Shown here: positions 1 to 9,600 of the stretch, piece after piece
Numbering within the stretch: the stretch's first letter is position 1
Layout of the letters: the number at the start of each line of letters is the position of its first letter
DNA from: Ceratotherium simum simum
Taxonomy: Eukaryota; Chordata; Mammalia; Perissodactyla; Rhinocerotidae
Direction of reading: 5' to 3'
Assembly: GCF_000283155.1 (NCBI RefSeq)
Contig: NW_004454261.1
Location: forward strand, 1,179,606 to 1,243,605
Length of the DNA stretch: 64,000 nucleotides
Notes under the pieces: generated by a model
What the model saw: the letters and a program-made list of their open reading frames with translations, nothing else
Told to the model about the DNA's origin: nothing
Databases searched by the model: none
Made by a program: the position numbers and the translations under genes

Positions 1-290
1 GGGATGGGGGATCGGGGCAGGGCGCACAGGAGGCCTGGCTGGGGTCGGGGATGGGGGATCAGGGTGGGCGGGGCACACAGGAGACCTGGCTGGGGGTCGA
101 GGTGGAGGGTAGGGCGCAGGAGGCCTGGTTGAGTGTCAAAGTAGAGGGTGGGGCACAGGAGGCCTGGCTGGGGTCTGGGGCGGCGGGTGAGTTGGGGGGC
201 CGTAGGAGGGCCTGGCTGGGGGTGGAGGATGGGAGTGGATGGAGGCCGGCGGGTGCGCAGGAGCCTGGCTGGGGTCCGGGGCGGGGTGGG
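1..290. repeat. Degenerate G-rich minisatellite
   Basis: Six degenerate units share a core like CAGGAGGCCTGGCTGGGG. The cores begin near 27, 78, 117, 156, 203 and 258, so unit length varies from 39 to 55 bp. Runs of four or five G between cores make the + strand prone to G-quadruplexes. The array may continue left of the window. No gene is seen here; open frames across it follow from the repeat composition. Confidence 0.75.
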
Positions 291-454
291 CTGGGGCAGA
301 GAGGGGACCAGGGGTTCCCTGAAGCCGCTGCTATTTTGGGAACCGCTGGGAGAGAAGGTGGAGGGAGGGAGGCCCCGAGAGAGGCCGTGGGGTGGCTGGA
401 GGCCCCCCGCCTGCGTCCTTCTCTTCTCTCCTCTGTCCTCCCCCCGGCCTCCCC

Positions 455-905
455 GTCTGCTCATCTCTCTCTGTCTCCGTCCCTGCGTCTCTCCGTGGCG
501 CTGTCCTGTTTCTTTCATTTCCTGTCATTCCATCTGTCTCTCTCTGTCTCTGTATCTCTTTCCATTTCTGTCTCTGCTGTTTGCTCTGTGTCTCTCTTTC
601 TTTCTGTGTCTCTCTGTCTCTCTCTGTCTCTGTGTCTCTGTCCATTTCTGTCTCTGCTGTTTTCTCTCTCATGCCTCTGTCTCTTTGTCTCTCTTTCTCT
701 CTGTCTGTCTCTGTCTCTCTGTGTCTCTGTCCATTTCTGTCTCTGCTGTTTTCTCTCTCTGTCTCTCCCTCTTGAGTCTCTGTCTCTCTGTGTCTCTGTC
801 TCTCTCTTTCTCTCTCTGTCTCTGTCTCTCTGTGTCTCTGTCCATTCTGTCTCTGCTATTTTCTTCTGTGTCTCTCTGAGTCTCTGTTCTCTCCCTCCGT
901 CTCCC
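455..905. repeat. Pyrimidine-rich simple repeat (CTCTGT type)
   Basis: About 450 bp of imperfect CT/GT repeat, with a higher-order unit containing TGTCCATTTCTGTCTCTGCT at about 565, 640, 730 and 840. All three + frames stay open and encode Ser/Leu/Cys-rich nonsense, so the long frame at 51-1004 is rejected as a gene. Confidence 0.9.
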
Positions 906-1264
906 CCACCTCCTCTGCCCTCCCCATGTTCCCATCCTGACCCTCAATGCCGCACTCTCACCTGCCCATCTGGGGTCTCCAAAGAGGTCCCCCCACCAAG
1001 GTGACCCACGAGGGGGTCTCGGCCCGAGGAGGGGCCTGCAGAGAAGGGCACGGGCCGCGGGAACAGCGCCCGCAGAGGCCTGGGGCGGCTCGGGGGCACG
1101 AGGAGCTGGTGCCTGGCGAGATGGACAGCGAGCTGGTGGAGATGGTGACGCTGGGCCCAGAGGCCCGATGCCACCTTGGAGGGACAGGAGTCATAGGTGT
1201 AACCTTGAGGTGTTGGGGGATCAAGCTCGCCAGGCCCCTAGCGAGCCGTACACGTCCACACAAT
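906..1264. other. Unassigned GC-rich unique sequence
   Basis: I recognise no repeat or gene. Short open frames run on both strands, but none has a recognisable domain or a convincing splice pair. Confidence 0.4.
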
Positions 1265-1962
1265 CAGTGTTCAGTATACAATAAGCATTTATTGAGTGCC
1301 CACTGTGTACCAGGTGATGCGCTGGGCACTAGAACCCAATGGTGACCCAGGCAGACCAGGCCCACCCTCGTGGACCCCCAGTGAGTTCAGTGGGGGAGAG
1401 ACGAGGAACCAGATAAATACATGATTGAATGTCAGGTGTAATAAGTACTCTGGAAGGTCGGGAGTGACGGAGACGGTGCCGCCCTAGCCACAGGGGCCAG
1501 GGGCGGCCTCCGAGACAGTGACATTTCAGGCTGCGATGTGAAGGAGCTGGTTAAACAAAGAACAAGAGTGGGAGGAAGGGTGTTCTAGGCAGAGGAAACA
1601 GCCCGTGCAAAGGCCCTGGGGCAGGACGGGCCTGGCATGTTGGAGGAACAGCGAGGAGCCCGTGTGGCTGGAGCAGAGGGAGGAGGGGGAGAGAGGGAGG
1701 AGGAGGGCAGGGAGGGGACGGGGCAGGTTATGCAGGGCCTGGGGGGCTGCGGGGAGGACATGGGGTTTTATTCCTGAGGGAGGGGGAGCCCTGGAGGGCT
1801 GTGGGCAGAGGAGGGGGGACCTGACTCAGGGGCTCACGGGCGCCCTCTGATGGCTGCAGGGACGACAGATTGTGGGGGTGAGGGCAGGAGCCGGGGACCA
1901 GGGCGGAGGTCCAGGTGAGCCATAGTGGGGGCTGAACCAGGACAGAGCCGACTCGCTGATCC
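1265..1962 (-). mobile_element. L2 LINE 3' end, long copy
   Basis: Reading the - strand, the L2 tail (complement of CATTTATTGAGTGCC near 1,287) leads to the GGCCTTTGCAC landmark (complement at 1,604-1,618) and on to the CTCCAGCCAC block (near 1,668). Bases 1,638-1,700 are identical to 7,969-8,031. A CTCF-like 14-mer lies at 1,840-1,853. It is a 5'-truncated fossil with no intact reading frame. Confidence 0.8.
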
Positions 1963-1971
1963 TCCAACTCT

Positions 1972-2312
1972 CTAGGTACGGCCCTGCCTCAGGGCCTTTG
2001 CACTGGCCGTTCCCTCAGCCTGGAACACTTTCCACCTCCCTCCCCAGTTCCCTCGGGCCATTGTTCAGACACCACCTCCGTGCAGTCTTCCAGGACCACC
2101 CTGTTTAAAATGCATGTCACCAACCCTCCCCATCCCCACCCCGCTTGATCCTTCTCCTCACACATATGGGCAGCTGATTTCTCTGTCTTTTACTCATTTT
2201 TCCATGCCACCCCCCCTCCAGACTGTACACTGTAGGAAGGTGCTGTTGTCCATCATCGTCACTGCTATGTCCCCAGGCACACAGTAGGTGCTCAATAAGT
2301 GTCTTGTGTCTG
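1972..2312 (+). mobile_element. L2 LINE 3' end
   Basis: Runs from CTCAGGGCCTTTGCACTGG (1,986) to the classic tail AGTAGGTGCTCAATAAGTG (2,284-2,302). It sits head-to-head with the L2 copy on its left, so 1.3-2.3 kb is an inverted pair of L2 ends. Confidence 0.85.
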
Positions 2313-2589
2313 GAGGTGAGGAAGGGGCTGCTCAGAGCATTTCCCGGAAGCCGGGAGAGGGTCTCGAGGCTGGAGGCGGGTCCTGGCAGGTGCGGGAAGA
2401 TGCACCGCCGGGCGCTGAGCAGACAGGGAGGCCTTGAGTGCCGAGGCGACGGCTGCGTGCGGCCTCCAACCTGTGCCCTGCTGTCCCCCCCTGCAGGTAG
2501 TCTGGGCTGGAGCCATGCCCCAGGGGACCCGAGGTGCCGGCTGAAGGAGCAGGCTGGGGTGGGGGCCTCGACCCACCTGGGTAAGTCAC

Positions 2590-2700
2590 TCTGGTGCTTC
2601 AGGCGCAGAAGTGACCTTACAGATTGTAGAGGCCACAGATGGGGAAACTGAGGCCCAGAGAGGAGAAAGGACTCAGTTTGTTAACTGTCCCCGCCCTCCA
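2590..2700 (-). mobile_element. MIR SINE fragment
   Basis: GGGGAAACTGAGGCCCAGAG at 2,641-2,660 is the antisense MIR core. Confidence 0.75.
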
Positions 2701-2794
2701 CTGCTCTATGCTCTGGCCCCTGGGGCCAGGAGGCCAGCCTTACCTCCTCCTCGCTTACCTTTAGACCAACATGTGGGCCAGAATGGTGTTGCCT

Positions 2795-2880
2795 GCCTTG
2801 CTGTGTGACCTTGGGAAAATTGCTGCCCCTCTCTGGGCTCTGTCTCCCCGATGCTTATATTGCAAGAATGGGCTTTGATT
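2795..2880 (+). mobile_element. MIR SINE fragment
   Basis: GCTGTGTGACCTTGGG near 2,799 followed by CCTCTCTGGGC. A CTCF-like motif follows at 2,927-2,940. Confidence 0.65.
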
Positions 2881-2926
2881 GGCAGATTTGTTGAATGGAG
2901 CTCTTTGCCTGCAATTACCACGACTG

Positions 2927-2940
2927 CCACCAGGTGGCTC
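2927..2940 (+). promoter_or_regulatory. CTCF-like motif
   Basis: CCACCAGGTGGCTC matches the 14-base core CCASYAGRKGGCRS except at position 13. Binding is inferred from the motif only. Confidence 0.35.
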
Positions 2941-2959
2941 CAAAGAGCCAAGCGGCTGA

Positions 2960-4084
2960 GGGTCACTCATGTCCCTCCTGGAAGGCACCAGGGCCCTTGG
3001 AAGGAGGAGATGGCCACAGGTGTCGCTGCCCATGTCGTGGCCACTGGGGGAGGGGAAGAGAGCTGGTGTTGCACCCTCCTGCGGGCCTGGACTGAAATTT
3101 TGTCCCCTCCCTCCTGCTGTTCCAGTCCTGGGCTTCCCCGGGCAGACGCGGGGACACTGGCCTGACCGGCTGACGCCCACTGCTCGGACACTCCTGACGG
3201 AGCCCCGTCCCTGACACCGACCTAGGACGTCGCTGCCCCAGCCCAGCCGGCCAGGGAGGAGCCGGGGCCTTCCAGCTGTGCTGTGTCACCCTGAAGCCAC
3301 AGCGCCCCTCTGGGGACCTCAAGTGTCCAGTCAGCTGTGGGCACCACCGTGCCACCGTCAGAGGCTCCCAAGGACAGCCAGAGGATGTCACATGGACCTT
3401 GGCTCAAGCCGTGCACCCCCGAGGCCCCTTTTGTGCTCCTCTCTGCGCTCCAACCCACTGAGATTGCAGCCTCCTCCAGGAAGTCTTCCCAGATTCCCTC
3501 CTCCCCAGCCAGTGAGCTCCTTGTCCCCTTTGGGGTCACCACAAGTTCCCTGTACTGTGAACGGTCTTGGCTGGGGGGTGCAGCCGGGACTCACAGGATC
3601 CCTAATGACTCCAGGTGCAGAGTGGGGGACCCCAGCCCTCAGAGACCTCCCCATGGCGGGACTCATGCCTCGTTGGACCCCTGACCTGTGGCTGGGAGCC
3701 GGGGGAGAAAGAAGGTTTTAACGGAGGGTCGTGGTGGCCGCAGGGCCCAGAGCGGGAACAGCGCCAGGGCTGAGGGACTCTGGGGCCATCTCTCCTGGGG
3801 CCAAGGGGGGAGGGAGATGGAGGGGGAGGCAGGAACCGGGGAAGGGGAGAGGTGACAGAGGGAGGGACCCCCACTGCATCCGAGGGGTCCCCACTTCACT
3901 CCCACAGGCGGCTGGAGGGCCGGCACCGGTGACCAGATTTCTCCTGTCCCCCAACCCCCTTAGTGCCAGAGACCCCCGTGCACACCTGGGGTGTCCCCGC
4001 GGGAAAGTGGGGCTTTTAATCCCCCCCCCCTGCTCCCTTCCTCGGCCCCCCCATGCCACGTCCCGGCCTGGCCTCGACTTACCC
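2960..4084. other. Unassigned GC-rich sequence
   Basis: Unique-looking GC-rich DNA. About 3,465-3,560 (CTCCTCCAGGAAGTCTTCCC and onward) resembles a decayed L2 + fragment. Overlapping open frames on both strands show no domain, and nothing indicates exons. Confidence 0.4.
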
Positions 4085-4160
4085 TAGACACCCAATTGTC
4101 CTGCGCGGTGGTGGCGGCCGTGACCACGACCCATTTCACAGATGGGGCGTCCAAGGTACC
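4085..4160 (-). mobile_element. Possible MIR fragment
   Basis: ACCCATTTCACAGATGGGG at about 4,129-4,147 matches the antisense MIR region next to the core. The remainder is too short to be sure. Confidence 0.4.
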
Positions 4161-4313
4161 CCCATCCGGGTCTGCTGCCCCAGCAGCCCTGGAACCGAGG
4201 GGTCCCCAGCCCGTGTGGGGTCCCTGGTGGAGGAGGGGGGAGGATGCCTGCTTCCTGACGGATCTGGGGGGAGGGAAAGCATTTTCAGACTGTTTTGACA
4301 TTTAGAAGACGGT

Positions 4314-4354
4314 ATGCAAATCGCATGCAAATCCCATGCAAATCGCATGCAAAT
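4314..4354 (+). promoter_or_regulatory. Array of four POU octamers
   Basis: ATGCAAAT occurs at 4,314-4,321, 4,325-4,332, 4,336-4,343 and 4,347-4,354, always in the same orientation and exactly 11 bp apart, with spacers CGC, CCC and CGC. ATGCAAAT is the canonical octamer bound by POU proteins (OCT1/OCT2/OCT4). Spacing close to one helical turn would place all sites on one DNA face. It may instead be a chance 11-bp satellite; no promoter or gene is visible beside it. Confidence 0.6.
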
Positions 4355-4461
4355 CAGCACCCGTTTCTTAAGCCCCGACAGGTCTGGCGTGTCCGGAGGC
4401 GATCATGCTGGACCTGTCCCCTCTGTACCTAGGTGGTGGCCCAGAGGAGGGGTGGCAGCCG

Positions 4462-4572
4462 GTCCCTTCCTCCCTGCTCCCTTCCTTCCCTTCCCTTCCC
4501 TTCTGTTTTCTTTCTCTCTCCTTCCCTCCCTCCCTCCCTTCTTCGTTTTTTTCCATTTTCTTCCCTCGCCTC
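4462..4572. repeat. CCTT/CCCT pyrimidine tract
   Basis: Imperfect CCTTCCCTTCCCTCCC runs make an uninterrupted polypyrimidine stretch on the + strand. Confidence 0.8.
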
Positions 4573-4624
4573 CTTTGTTGAAGCCCTCCCAGTCCTCGGA
4601 GAAACACAAATAGCAAAAGTGGCT

Positions 4625-4700
4625 TCCAGATCCCCATTTTCTAGATGGGGAAACTGAGGCACAGAGGGGCACAAGCCTGGCCTGAGGTCCCAGACTGTGG
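4625..4700 (-). mobile_element. MIR SINE fragment
   Basis: CTAGATGGGGAAACTGAGGC at 4,641-4,660. Confidence 0.75.
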
Positions 4701-4889
4701 AAAGTGTCCACTGAGTGTTGTCATGGACCTAAGTGGGCGCAGCCGGTGACCCAAGGAGGAGAGTTGCCAGCGGCTGGAGCAGGCCCGACAGGGCTTGGCG
4801 GGGAGAACCGTCGTGGGGTTTCCTGGCCTTGCGTGGCGAGCTTGGATCTGGAGAAGTCTCGCATCGACTCGCCCTACTCTCTAGACCTT

Positions 4890-5330
4890 CTTTCTCCTGC
4901 TACCCCATCAGACTGTTCCTTGAATTCTGGCCACAGCTCAGTTTGTCTGCTCTACCATTTCTGTCTGGCAAGCTCCTATTCATCCTTCAAAACCCCAGCC
5001 CCAATGCCCCCTTCATCATGCAGCCATTTCTGATCCTCCGAGAAGAGCCGCCACTTCCCTCTGGGCTTCTGTTGCCCCAGATTCTCTCTGGTCCAGCCCT
5101 GACCACTTGGGGCTGGGAGTGTCACCGTCCACTCTGGCTCGATTCCAGCACTTTCCTGGTTATCACACACATCCAGACCTTTGCATGTGCCTATTCCTTA
5201 CCCAGAATGCCCTTTGCAGTCTTTTCCAGCTGGCACACTCCTAATTTTTTAAGGTCCCATGTGGGCCCTACAGTTAGCCCCTGGGTCCTGCAGCCTCCGT
5301 CCCTCGTGGCTCGTCCCTGACGCCCGGAAC
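4890..5330 (+). mobile_element. L2/CR1-like LINE fragment
   Basis: Decayed L2-like text, including ATTCATCCTTCAAAACCCCA (4,978) and a degenerate landmark ACCTTTGCATGTGCCTATTCC (near 5,176). The 195-residue frame at 4,733-5,320 crosses this fragment and is not credible as a gene. Subfamily is uncertain. Confidence 0.5.
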
Positions 5331-5504
5331 TGGGAGGTCTTTGTGTCCTCCGAGTCTGAGGGGTCGCCTCTGGGGCCCCAGGGTCACCTGGCTGGGACTA
5401 GGTCCAGAGGGGCCGAATGTGAGTGTGAATTGAATAAAAGATTAAGTGTTTGAAACAAAATCAAGTTCAGACGTCTTAGTGTGGCCCTCGCCCATCTTCC
5501 CCCG

Positions 5505-5575
5505 CCCCGCCCGGCCTTTGCACAGGCCGTTCCCCCTGCCGGGAAGGCCCTGCCTCCTGTCCTGGGTGACCCCGG
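5505..5575 (+). mobile_element. L2 fragment
   Basis: CGGCCTTTGCACAGGCCGTT near 5,513 is the L2 landmark with C/G substitutions. Confidence 0.6.
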
Positions 5576-5924
5576 GCCGGCGCCCTCCCCTCTCGGGGCT
5601 GAGACGCGGGGGGCAGCCTGCCAGGCTCCGGGCTCCACCCGAGGAGCAAGTCTGGGCCACGATGAGTTTCGGCTGAGACTTGGCAGCCTCTCCGGGGCCC
5701 GCGGCGTCCCGGGGAGGGGCCACCTCACCACCGCCCGGGCCGCACCCCCCAGGTTTGTGCTCCCAGAAGGTCGAGGGGAATTTTCCTGGGACAAGTCAAT
5801 CCAGGTGGTTCCCCGAGGAGGCGTCTGCGGCTCAGCCAGAAACTGCAGGCACCCCGACTTCCCTCTTCGGTCCCGCTCTGTCTCTCTCCCCGTGACTCCA
5901 GGCTGGGTTCTGGCATTTTCTAAC
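5576..5924. other. CpG-rich unassigned stretch
   Basis: Denser in CpG than its surroundings (for example 5,700-5,760), with no recognisable repeat. It could be a small CpG island or GC-shifted L2 remnant. No promoter element or first exon is evident. Confidence 0.35.
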
Positions 5925-6062
5925 CGCACAGTCATTCAACGGGCACTTATTGAACGCCCTCTGCATGCCCGGCCCTGCGCTGGCTGCTGGAGGTGCCAAG
6001 ACGGACCCTGCTCCGTCTGCCACGGACAGTGGGGCAGGTTGTTCACTGCACAGAAGCACCCG
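5925..6062 (-). mobile_element. L2 3' tail
   Basis: CATTCAACGGGCACTTATTG (5,933) followed by GCCCGGCCCTGCGCTGG is the antisense L2 tail. Confidence 0.7.
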
Positions 6063-6184
6063 GCTGAGCGAGGGCGAGGTCCAACGGAAGAGACAGAAGC
6101 GGCAGGGCGGGGGGCTGCTCCTGGGCCTCCCAGAAACCCCTCCTCTGGGTTAGGCCCACCGCCCTCCTCTGAATCATCTCGGGT

Positions 6185-6250
6185 GTCCTTATCCCTCTTT
6201 GGGCCTCAGTTTCCCCACCTGCCCAAGGGAGGCGGTGTCTTGGGTGGTGG
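6185..6250 (+). mobile_element. MIR SINE fragment
   Basis: GGGCCTCAGTTTCCCCACCT at 6,200-6,219. Confidence 0.7.
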
Positions 6251-6590
6251 GGCATAGGCTGTGTGTCGGCAGAGAAATCCTGACTCCAACGTGTCCCCGA
6301 ATGGGCTTGAAAGAATCCGCTGAGGGGGAAACAGTTGTAACAAAAAACAAAACAAAAAAAGCAGAGTGGACGGCCCGGCCTGATTCACCGGAGGCAGAAG
6401 CAGCCTCATTGCCACCCCCCAGATCATCGGAGAAACCGGCCTGCCTCTTCTGCTGATGGCTGCTGGCCGTCCACTGAAGGCTGCTGGCCTTACCACGAGG
6501 GCTCCAGGCCTGACCCCGAGGGCTCCTGACTTGGCTCTGACCTCGCACTTGTGATCTGAGCTCCAGACCCTTGCCAGGTCCCATATGGGA
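6251..6590. other. Unassigned stretch
   Basis: Holds a short A-rich run (AACAAAACAAAAAAAG near 6,346) and a degenerate pattern based on GGCTGCTGGCC and GGGCTCC (6,455-6,530). No gene or named repeat was recognised. Confidence 0.35.
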
Positions 6591-6591
6591 G

Positions 6592-6905
6592 AAACTCTTT
6601 CCAGCCTCAGGGCCTTTGCACGTGCTGTTTCTGCGTATAGGATACCCCGTCCCCACCCCTCGCCTTTCATCCTCCAATTTGCAAGTTCGGTGTCACTTCC
6701 TGGGGGACGCCCCAACCGAGTCACGCCCCCCCCCCCCAGTTCTGCATTCTCCCATCATCCTGTTCTTTTCCTCTGTAGCATTGATTATTTCTATTATCAT
6801 TCGGTCAATGTGTGTTTTCCCCACCAGCTCTCGGGCACCAGGAAGGCTGGGATGGGGTCTCGTCTGTCACCACTGGGTCCCACAGCATTTAATAAGCCAG
6901 CTCTC
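6592..6905 (+). mobile_element. L2 LINE 3' end
   Basis: CAGGGCCTTTGCACGTGCTG at 6,608-6,627 runs to an L2-type ending near 6,895. A run of 12 C lies near 6,726. Confidence 0.75.
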
Positions 6906-6944
6906 CGCAAGGGCCCCCCCTGGTTTATGTCACCACAGTGTCTT

Positions 6945-7075
6945 GGAATTCAATGATAAATGGGGAAAACTCAGACTTAATTACTGCCTGCTCTACCGCG
7001 CCAGCCCGATCTGAACAGATAAAGAGCGTCCTCGCCGCCACGTCTGCCCACGTTTCTCGGGAGTTGATTAGGGGT
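6945..7075. promoter_or_regulatory. Candidate conserved element, 6.95 kb
   Basis: Unique AT-rich island in GC-rich DNA with TTAATTA (6,977-6,983), a homeodomain-type core, and AGATAA (7,017-7,022), a GATA-type site. It is outside recognisable repeats. Enhancer status is inferred from composition and motifs only. Confidence 0.35.
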
Positions 7076-7134
7076 TGGGAGGTGGCTGGCTGAGGGGAGA
7101 GGCCCAGAGGGTACTGGCGTCAGAAGGAGCTGGG

Positions 7135-7315
7135 GACAAAGCCTGGCTCTGCTGGGCCGCTCTGGGCAGCTCACTTTCCCTCTCTGGGCCTTGGTTTTCT
7201 CATTTGGAAAAAGGGAAGAAAAAGCACCCTCATCTGTTGGGATGAATTTGTTGGAGGAATCGCCTCGAGCTAATAGAGTGTGGCATACAGTAGGTGTCCA
7301 ATTAATGCTGCAGAA
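7135..7315 (+). mobile_element. MIR SINE, longer copy
   Basis: From GCCTGGCTCTGCTGGG (7,140) through TCTCTGGGCCTTGG to CATACAGTAGGTGTCC (7,285), so most of the MIR body is present. Confidence 0.75.
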
Positions 7316-7780
7316 TCAGTACGTTGATGCTGGAGGCCTAATTGCACCCCCGGCAGAATAAACTGGGGTCAAGGTTGGAGGCAAAATCCTAACCCAGAGA
7401 CAGATCCATCTCCTGTAGATGGTGAAAGACGACGGATGGCAAATATGGGGCTGAGTTCTAAGAAGTGAGCTAAGACGACAACCACAAAGGACCGACTGTT
7501 TGTCTGAACTGCTTCCTTTTCCTCTAGATTCCGGAACGCCTGACCCCACCCGGAGGGCACAGCGCCCTCTGGCGGGTGGCGCAAAGGCGGCAGCATCTTA
7601 GAACTCAAATGTCCCCAGTTCAGCCCGGTGCGGTCTGGTAGAAAGATCACGCCAGCCACGCGTGTCATTTAAAACTTTCTGAGAGACGCAAGAAAAAAGC
7701 CAAAAGCACCAGGTGAGGTTAATTTTAAAAATGTATGTTCTTTAACTCAAAATTCCAAAATATCCTTTAACACGCAATCC
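7316..7780. other. Unassigned stretch with a CTCF-like site
   Basis: No repeat or gene recognised. GCGCCCTCTGGCGG at 7,562-7,575 is a CTCF-type core on the - strand (read CCGCCAGAGGGCGC). The last 100 bases are A-rich. Confidence 0.4.
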
Positions 7781-7784
7781 GTAG

Positions 7785-8262
7785 GGGGCAGGACCTGACT
7801 CCGGGGCTCACAGGCGCCCTCTGATGGCTGCTACGGGGAGTGAGTTTGGGAGTCAGGGGACCAGGGTGGAGGCGACTGCGCTGGTCCGGGTGAGTGATGA
7901 TGGGGAAGAGGGTTCCAGGCAGAGGGCACAGCCCGTGCAAAGGCCCTGGGGCAGGACTGGGCCTGGCGTGTTGGAGGAACAGCGAGGAGCCCGTGTGGCT
8001 GGAGCAGAGGGAGGAGGGGGAGAGAGGGAGGTGGGAGGGCAGGGAGGGGACAGGGCAGGTCGGGCAGGACCTGGGGGGCTTCAGGGAGGACTTGGGCTCT
8101 CCTCCAGGGAGGTGGGAGGCCTGGAGGGCTGTGGGCAGAGGAGGGGTGCCTGACTCAGGGGCTCATGGGCGCCCTCTGGTGGGGGCTGCGGGGAGGACAG
8201 ACTGTGGGGGCGGTGAGGATGGGAGCCCGGGACCAGGGCGGAGGGAGATGACAGAGGCCCAG
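7785..8262 (-). mobile_element. Two head-to-tail L2-derived copies
   Basis: A truncated unit (7,785-7,895) is followed directly by a longer one (7,905-8,262). Both contain the CTGACTC...GGGGCTCA block followed by a CTCF-like 14-mer, at 7,814-7,827 and 8,169-8,182; the second matches CCASYAGRKGGCRS perfectly on the - strand. Bases 7,969-8,031 are identical to 1,638-1,700. Confidence 0.7.
8169..8182 (-). promoter_or_regulatory. Perfect CTCF core motif
   Basis: The + strand reads GCGCCCTCTGGTGG, the complement of CCACCAGAGGGCGC. It lies inside the L2-derived repeat. Occupancy cannot be judged from sequence. Confidence 0.5.
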
Positions 8263-8404
8263 GTGACTGCTAAATACTATTTTAATGAAACATTTTAAAA
8301 ACTCACAATGAATGCAAAAACATATCCAATGAACAAAGTATCAAAGTGTTAAATATTGAAAGACTCTGCCCTGCGCCGCCGCTGCACATCTGGGAGGCGT
8401 CCCC

Positions 8405-8645
8405 TCCCGTAGGAAAGGCCTCTGATTAAACCTTAATTCCTGATGATTAAGCCCGGGGATCTGGGGCCCGGGAGGCACCGCGGGAGGGAGGCCCCGGCAG
8501 GGGGCGGGCCAGGCTGGGCTTCCCCGGGGGGGAGAGGGGAGGCCGGGAGGGAGGCTGCTGAGTGGCTGGAGCAGAAGCCGGAGCTTAATTAGCCCCTCAG
8601 GATTAATTACCGCACCCAGGAACAGGCTGAGAAATCTATTACCCA
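8405..8645. promoter_or_regulatory. Candidate conserved element, 8.4 kb
   Basis: AT-rich clusters separated by a GC-rich core. TTAATTA occurs at 8,585-8,591 and 8,603-8,609, 18 bp apart, with GATTAA-type sites at 8,424-8,452. No repeat family is recognised. The paired homeodomain-type cores suggest an enhancer; this is inferred. Confidence 0.4.
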
Positions 8646-8694
8646 ACTCCAGGCCTCCCTCCTTCCCTCCGTCATTTTTCTCTAAACCGCCTCC

Positions 8695-8860
8695 CCATCC
8701 TTTTCCACCAAAATATATTTATTTTAAAAATGCATCTTTATAGCCTACCCTGAAAACCCAGAAATATATTTTTCTGAGCAGCGTAGATGGTGTATATAAA
8801 TTTGGGGCATATACATTGAAGTGAATATATAACTGTTAAAAATGATCTACGCGGGCCTGT
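8695..8860. promoter_or_regulatory. Candidate conserved element, 8.7 kb
   Basis: A strongly AT-rich island (AATATATTTATTTTAAAA near 8,711; TATATAAATTTGGGG near 8,792) in unique sequence. It holds TATA-like and MEF2-like A/T blocks. No transcript structure follows, so it is not called a promoter. Confidence 0.35.
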
Positions 8861-8879
8861 TGGGAACCGCAGTAACAGC

Positions 8880-9035
8880 AGCCGCCCCGTGAGTGCTGAG
8901 TATGTGCTGAGGGTTTACACGCTTTTCGTAGCTCATCTTCTCTCACAAGAGCTTGGGGGGTGCGGGTGAGAGCTGTTATGGCCCCCGTTTTGCAAGAGCT
9001 TCTCTGACTCCAGGATCCGAGCTCTTGAGCCCCAC
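8880..9035 (-). mobile_element. MIR-like fragment
   Basis: GAGTGCTGAGTATGTGCTGA (8,891) followed by GCCCCCGTTTTGCAAGAG fits an antisense MIR that has lost its core. Confidence 0.45.
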
Positions 9036-9171
9036 TGTATACGCTGGAGTGGGTTCCGACTTGAGATCTCGGACTGCAAAGCCCCCACTTGCTGTTCCGT
9101 ATGCAGGGGAGCCACTTGGGGTTCCAGCTGAGACCTGAATTTGGGGTTTTTTTGCTGGCGGCCTCCAAGCA

Positions 9172-9262
9172 TTTGTGTTGGCTGTTCCCTCCACCAGGAA
9201 TGCCTTTCCTTCCCATGTGGGAATCCTCCTCAGTCTTCAGAACTCGGGGTGCATGTCAGCAG
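9172..9262 (+). mobile_element. L2 fragment
   Basis: GGCTGTTCCCTCCACCAGGA (9,179) continues the L2 landmark block. Confidence 0.6.
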
Positions 9263-9539
9263 GGGCCTCCAGGGCTGGGGGTCCGGACTGCCCATGGGCC
9301 AGCTTGGGGGGATCTCATAATGGGGGGGACACTCCTGGGTTCTCTGGGGCTCGGGGAGCTGGGGGCCGTGAATGAGGAGAAAATAGTCTTAAACCTAAAA
9401 TATTTGCAGATCGATGGGTGATTCTGTAGCGGTTTTTCTCGGGGACGGTCAGGTTGTCCCCACCCCCACACTGGCTGAAGACAAGGTCACCGTGGGGCAG
9501 ACGGGCCCCCTGCTCGCCCTCCTGCCCCCCGAGCACCGT

Positions 9540-9600
9540 CATACTGCTGTTTTACAAGAGGGGAAACTGAGGCTGGGAGAGAGCCAGCTGCCTGAGTCCC
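9540..9600 (-). mobile_element. MIR SINE fragment
   Basis: AGGGGAAACTGAGGCTGGGA at 9,559-9,578. Confidence 0.7.

Noticed and set aside
51..1004. 317-codon open frame on + strand
   Set aside because: It crosses a G-rich minisatellite and a CT simple repeat; the product is repeat-coded with no domain. Low stop-codon density follows from composition.
1081..1200. Possible short exon with an acidic peptide
   Set aside because: No supporting splice sites, no neighbour exon and no protein family recognised.
5576..5924. CpG-rich block as a gene promoter
   Set aside because: Short, flanked by L2 fragments, and without a recognisable first exon; kept only as unassigned CpG-rich DNA.
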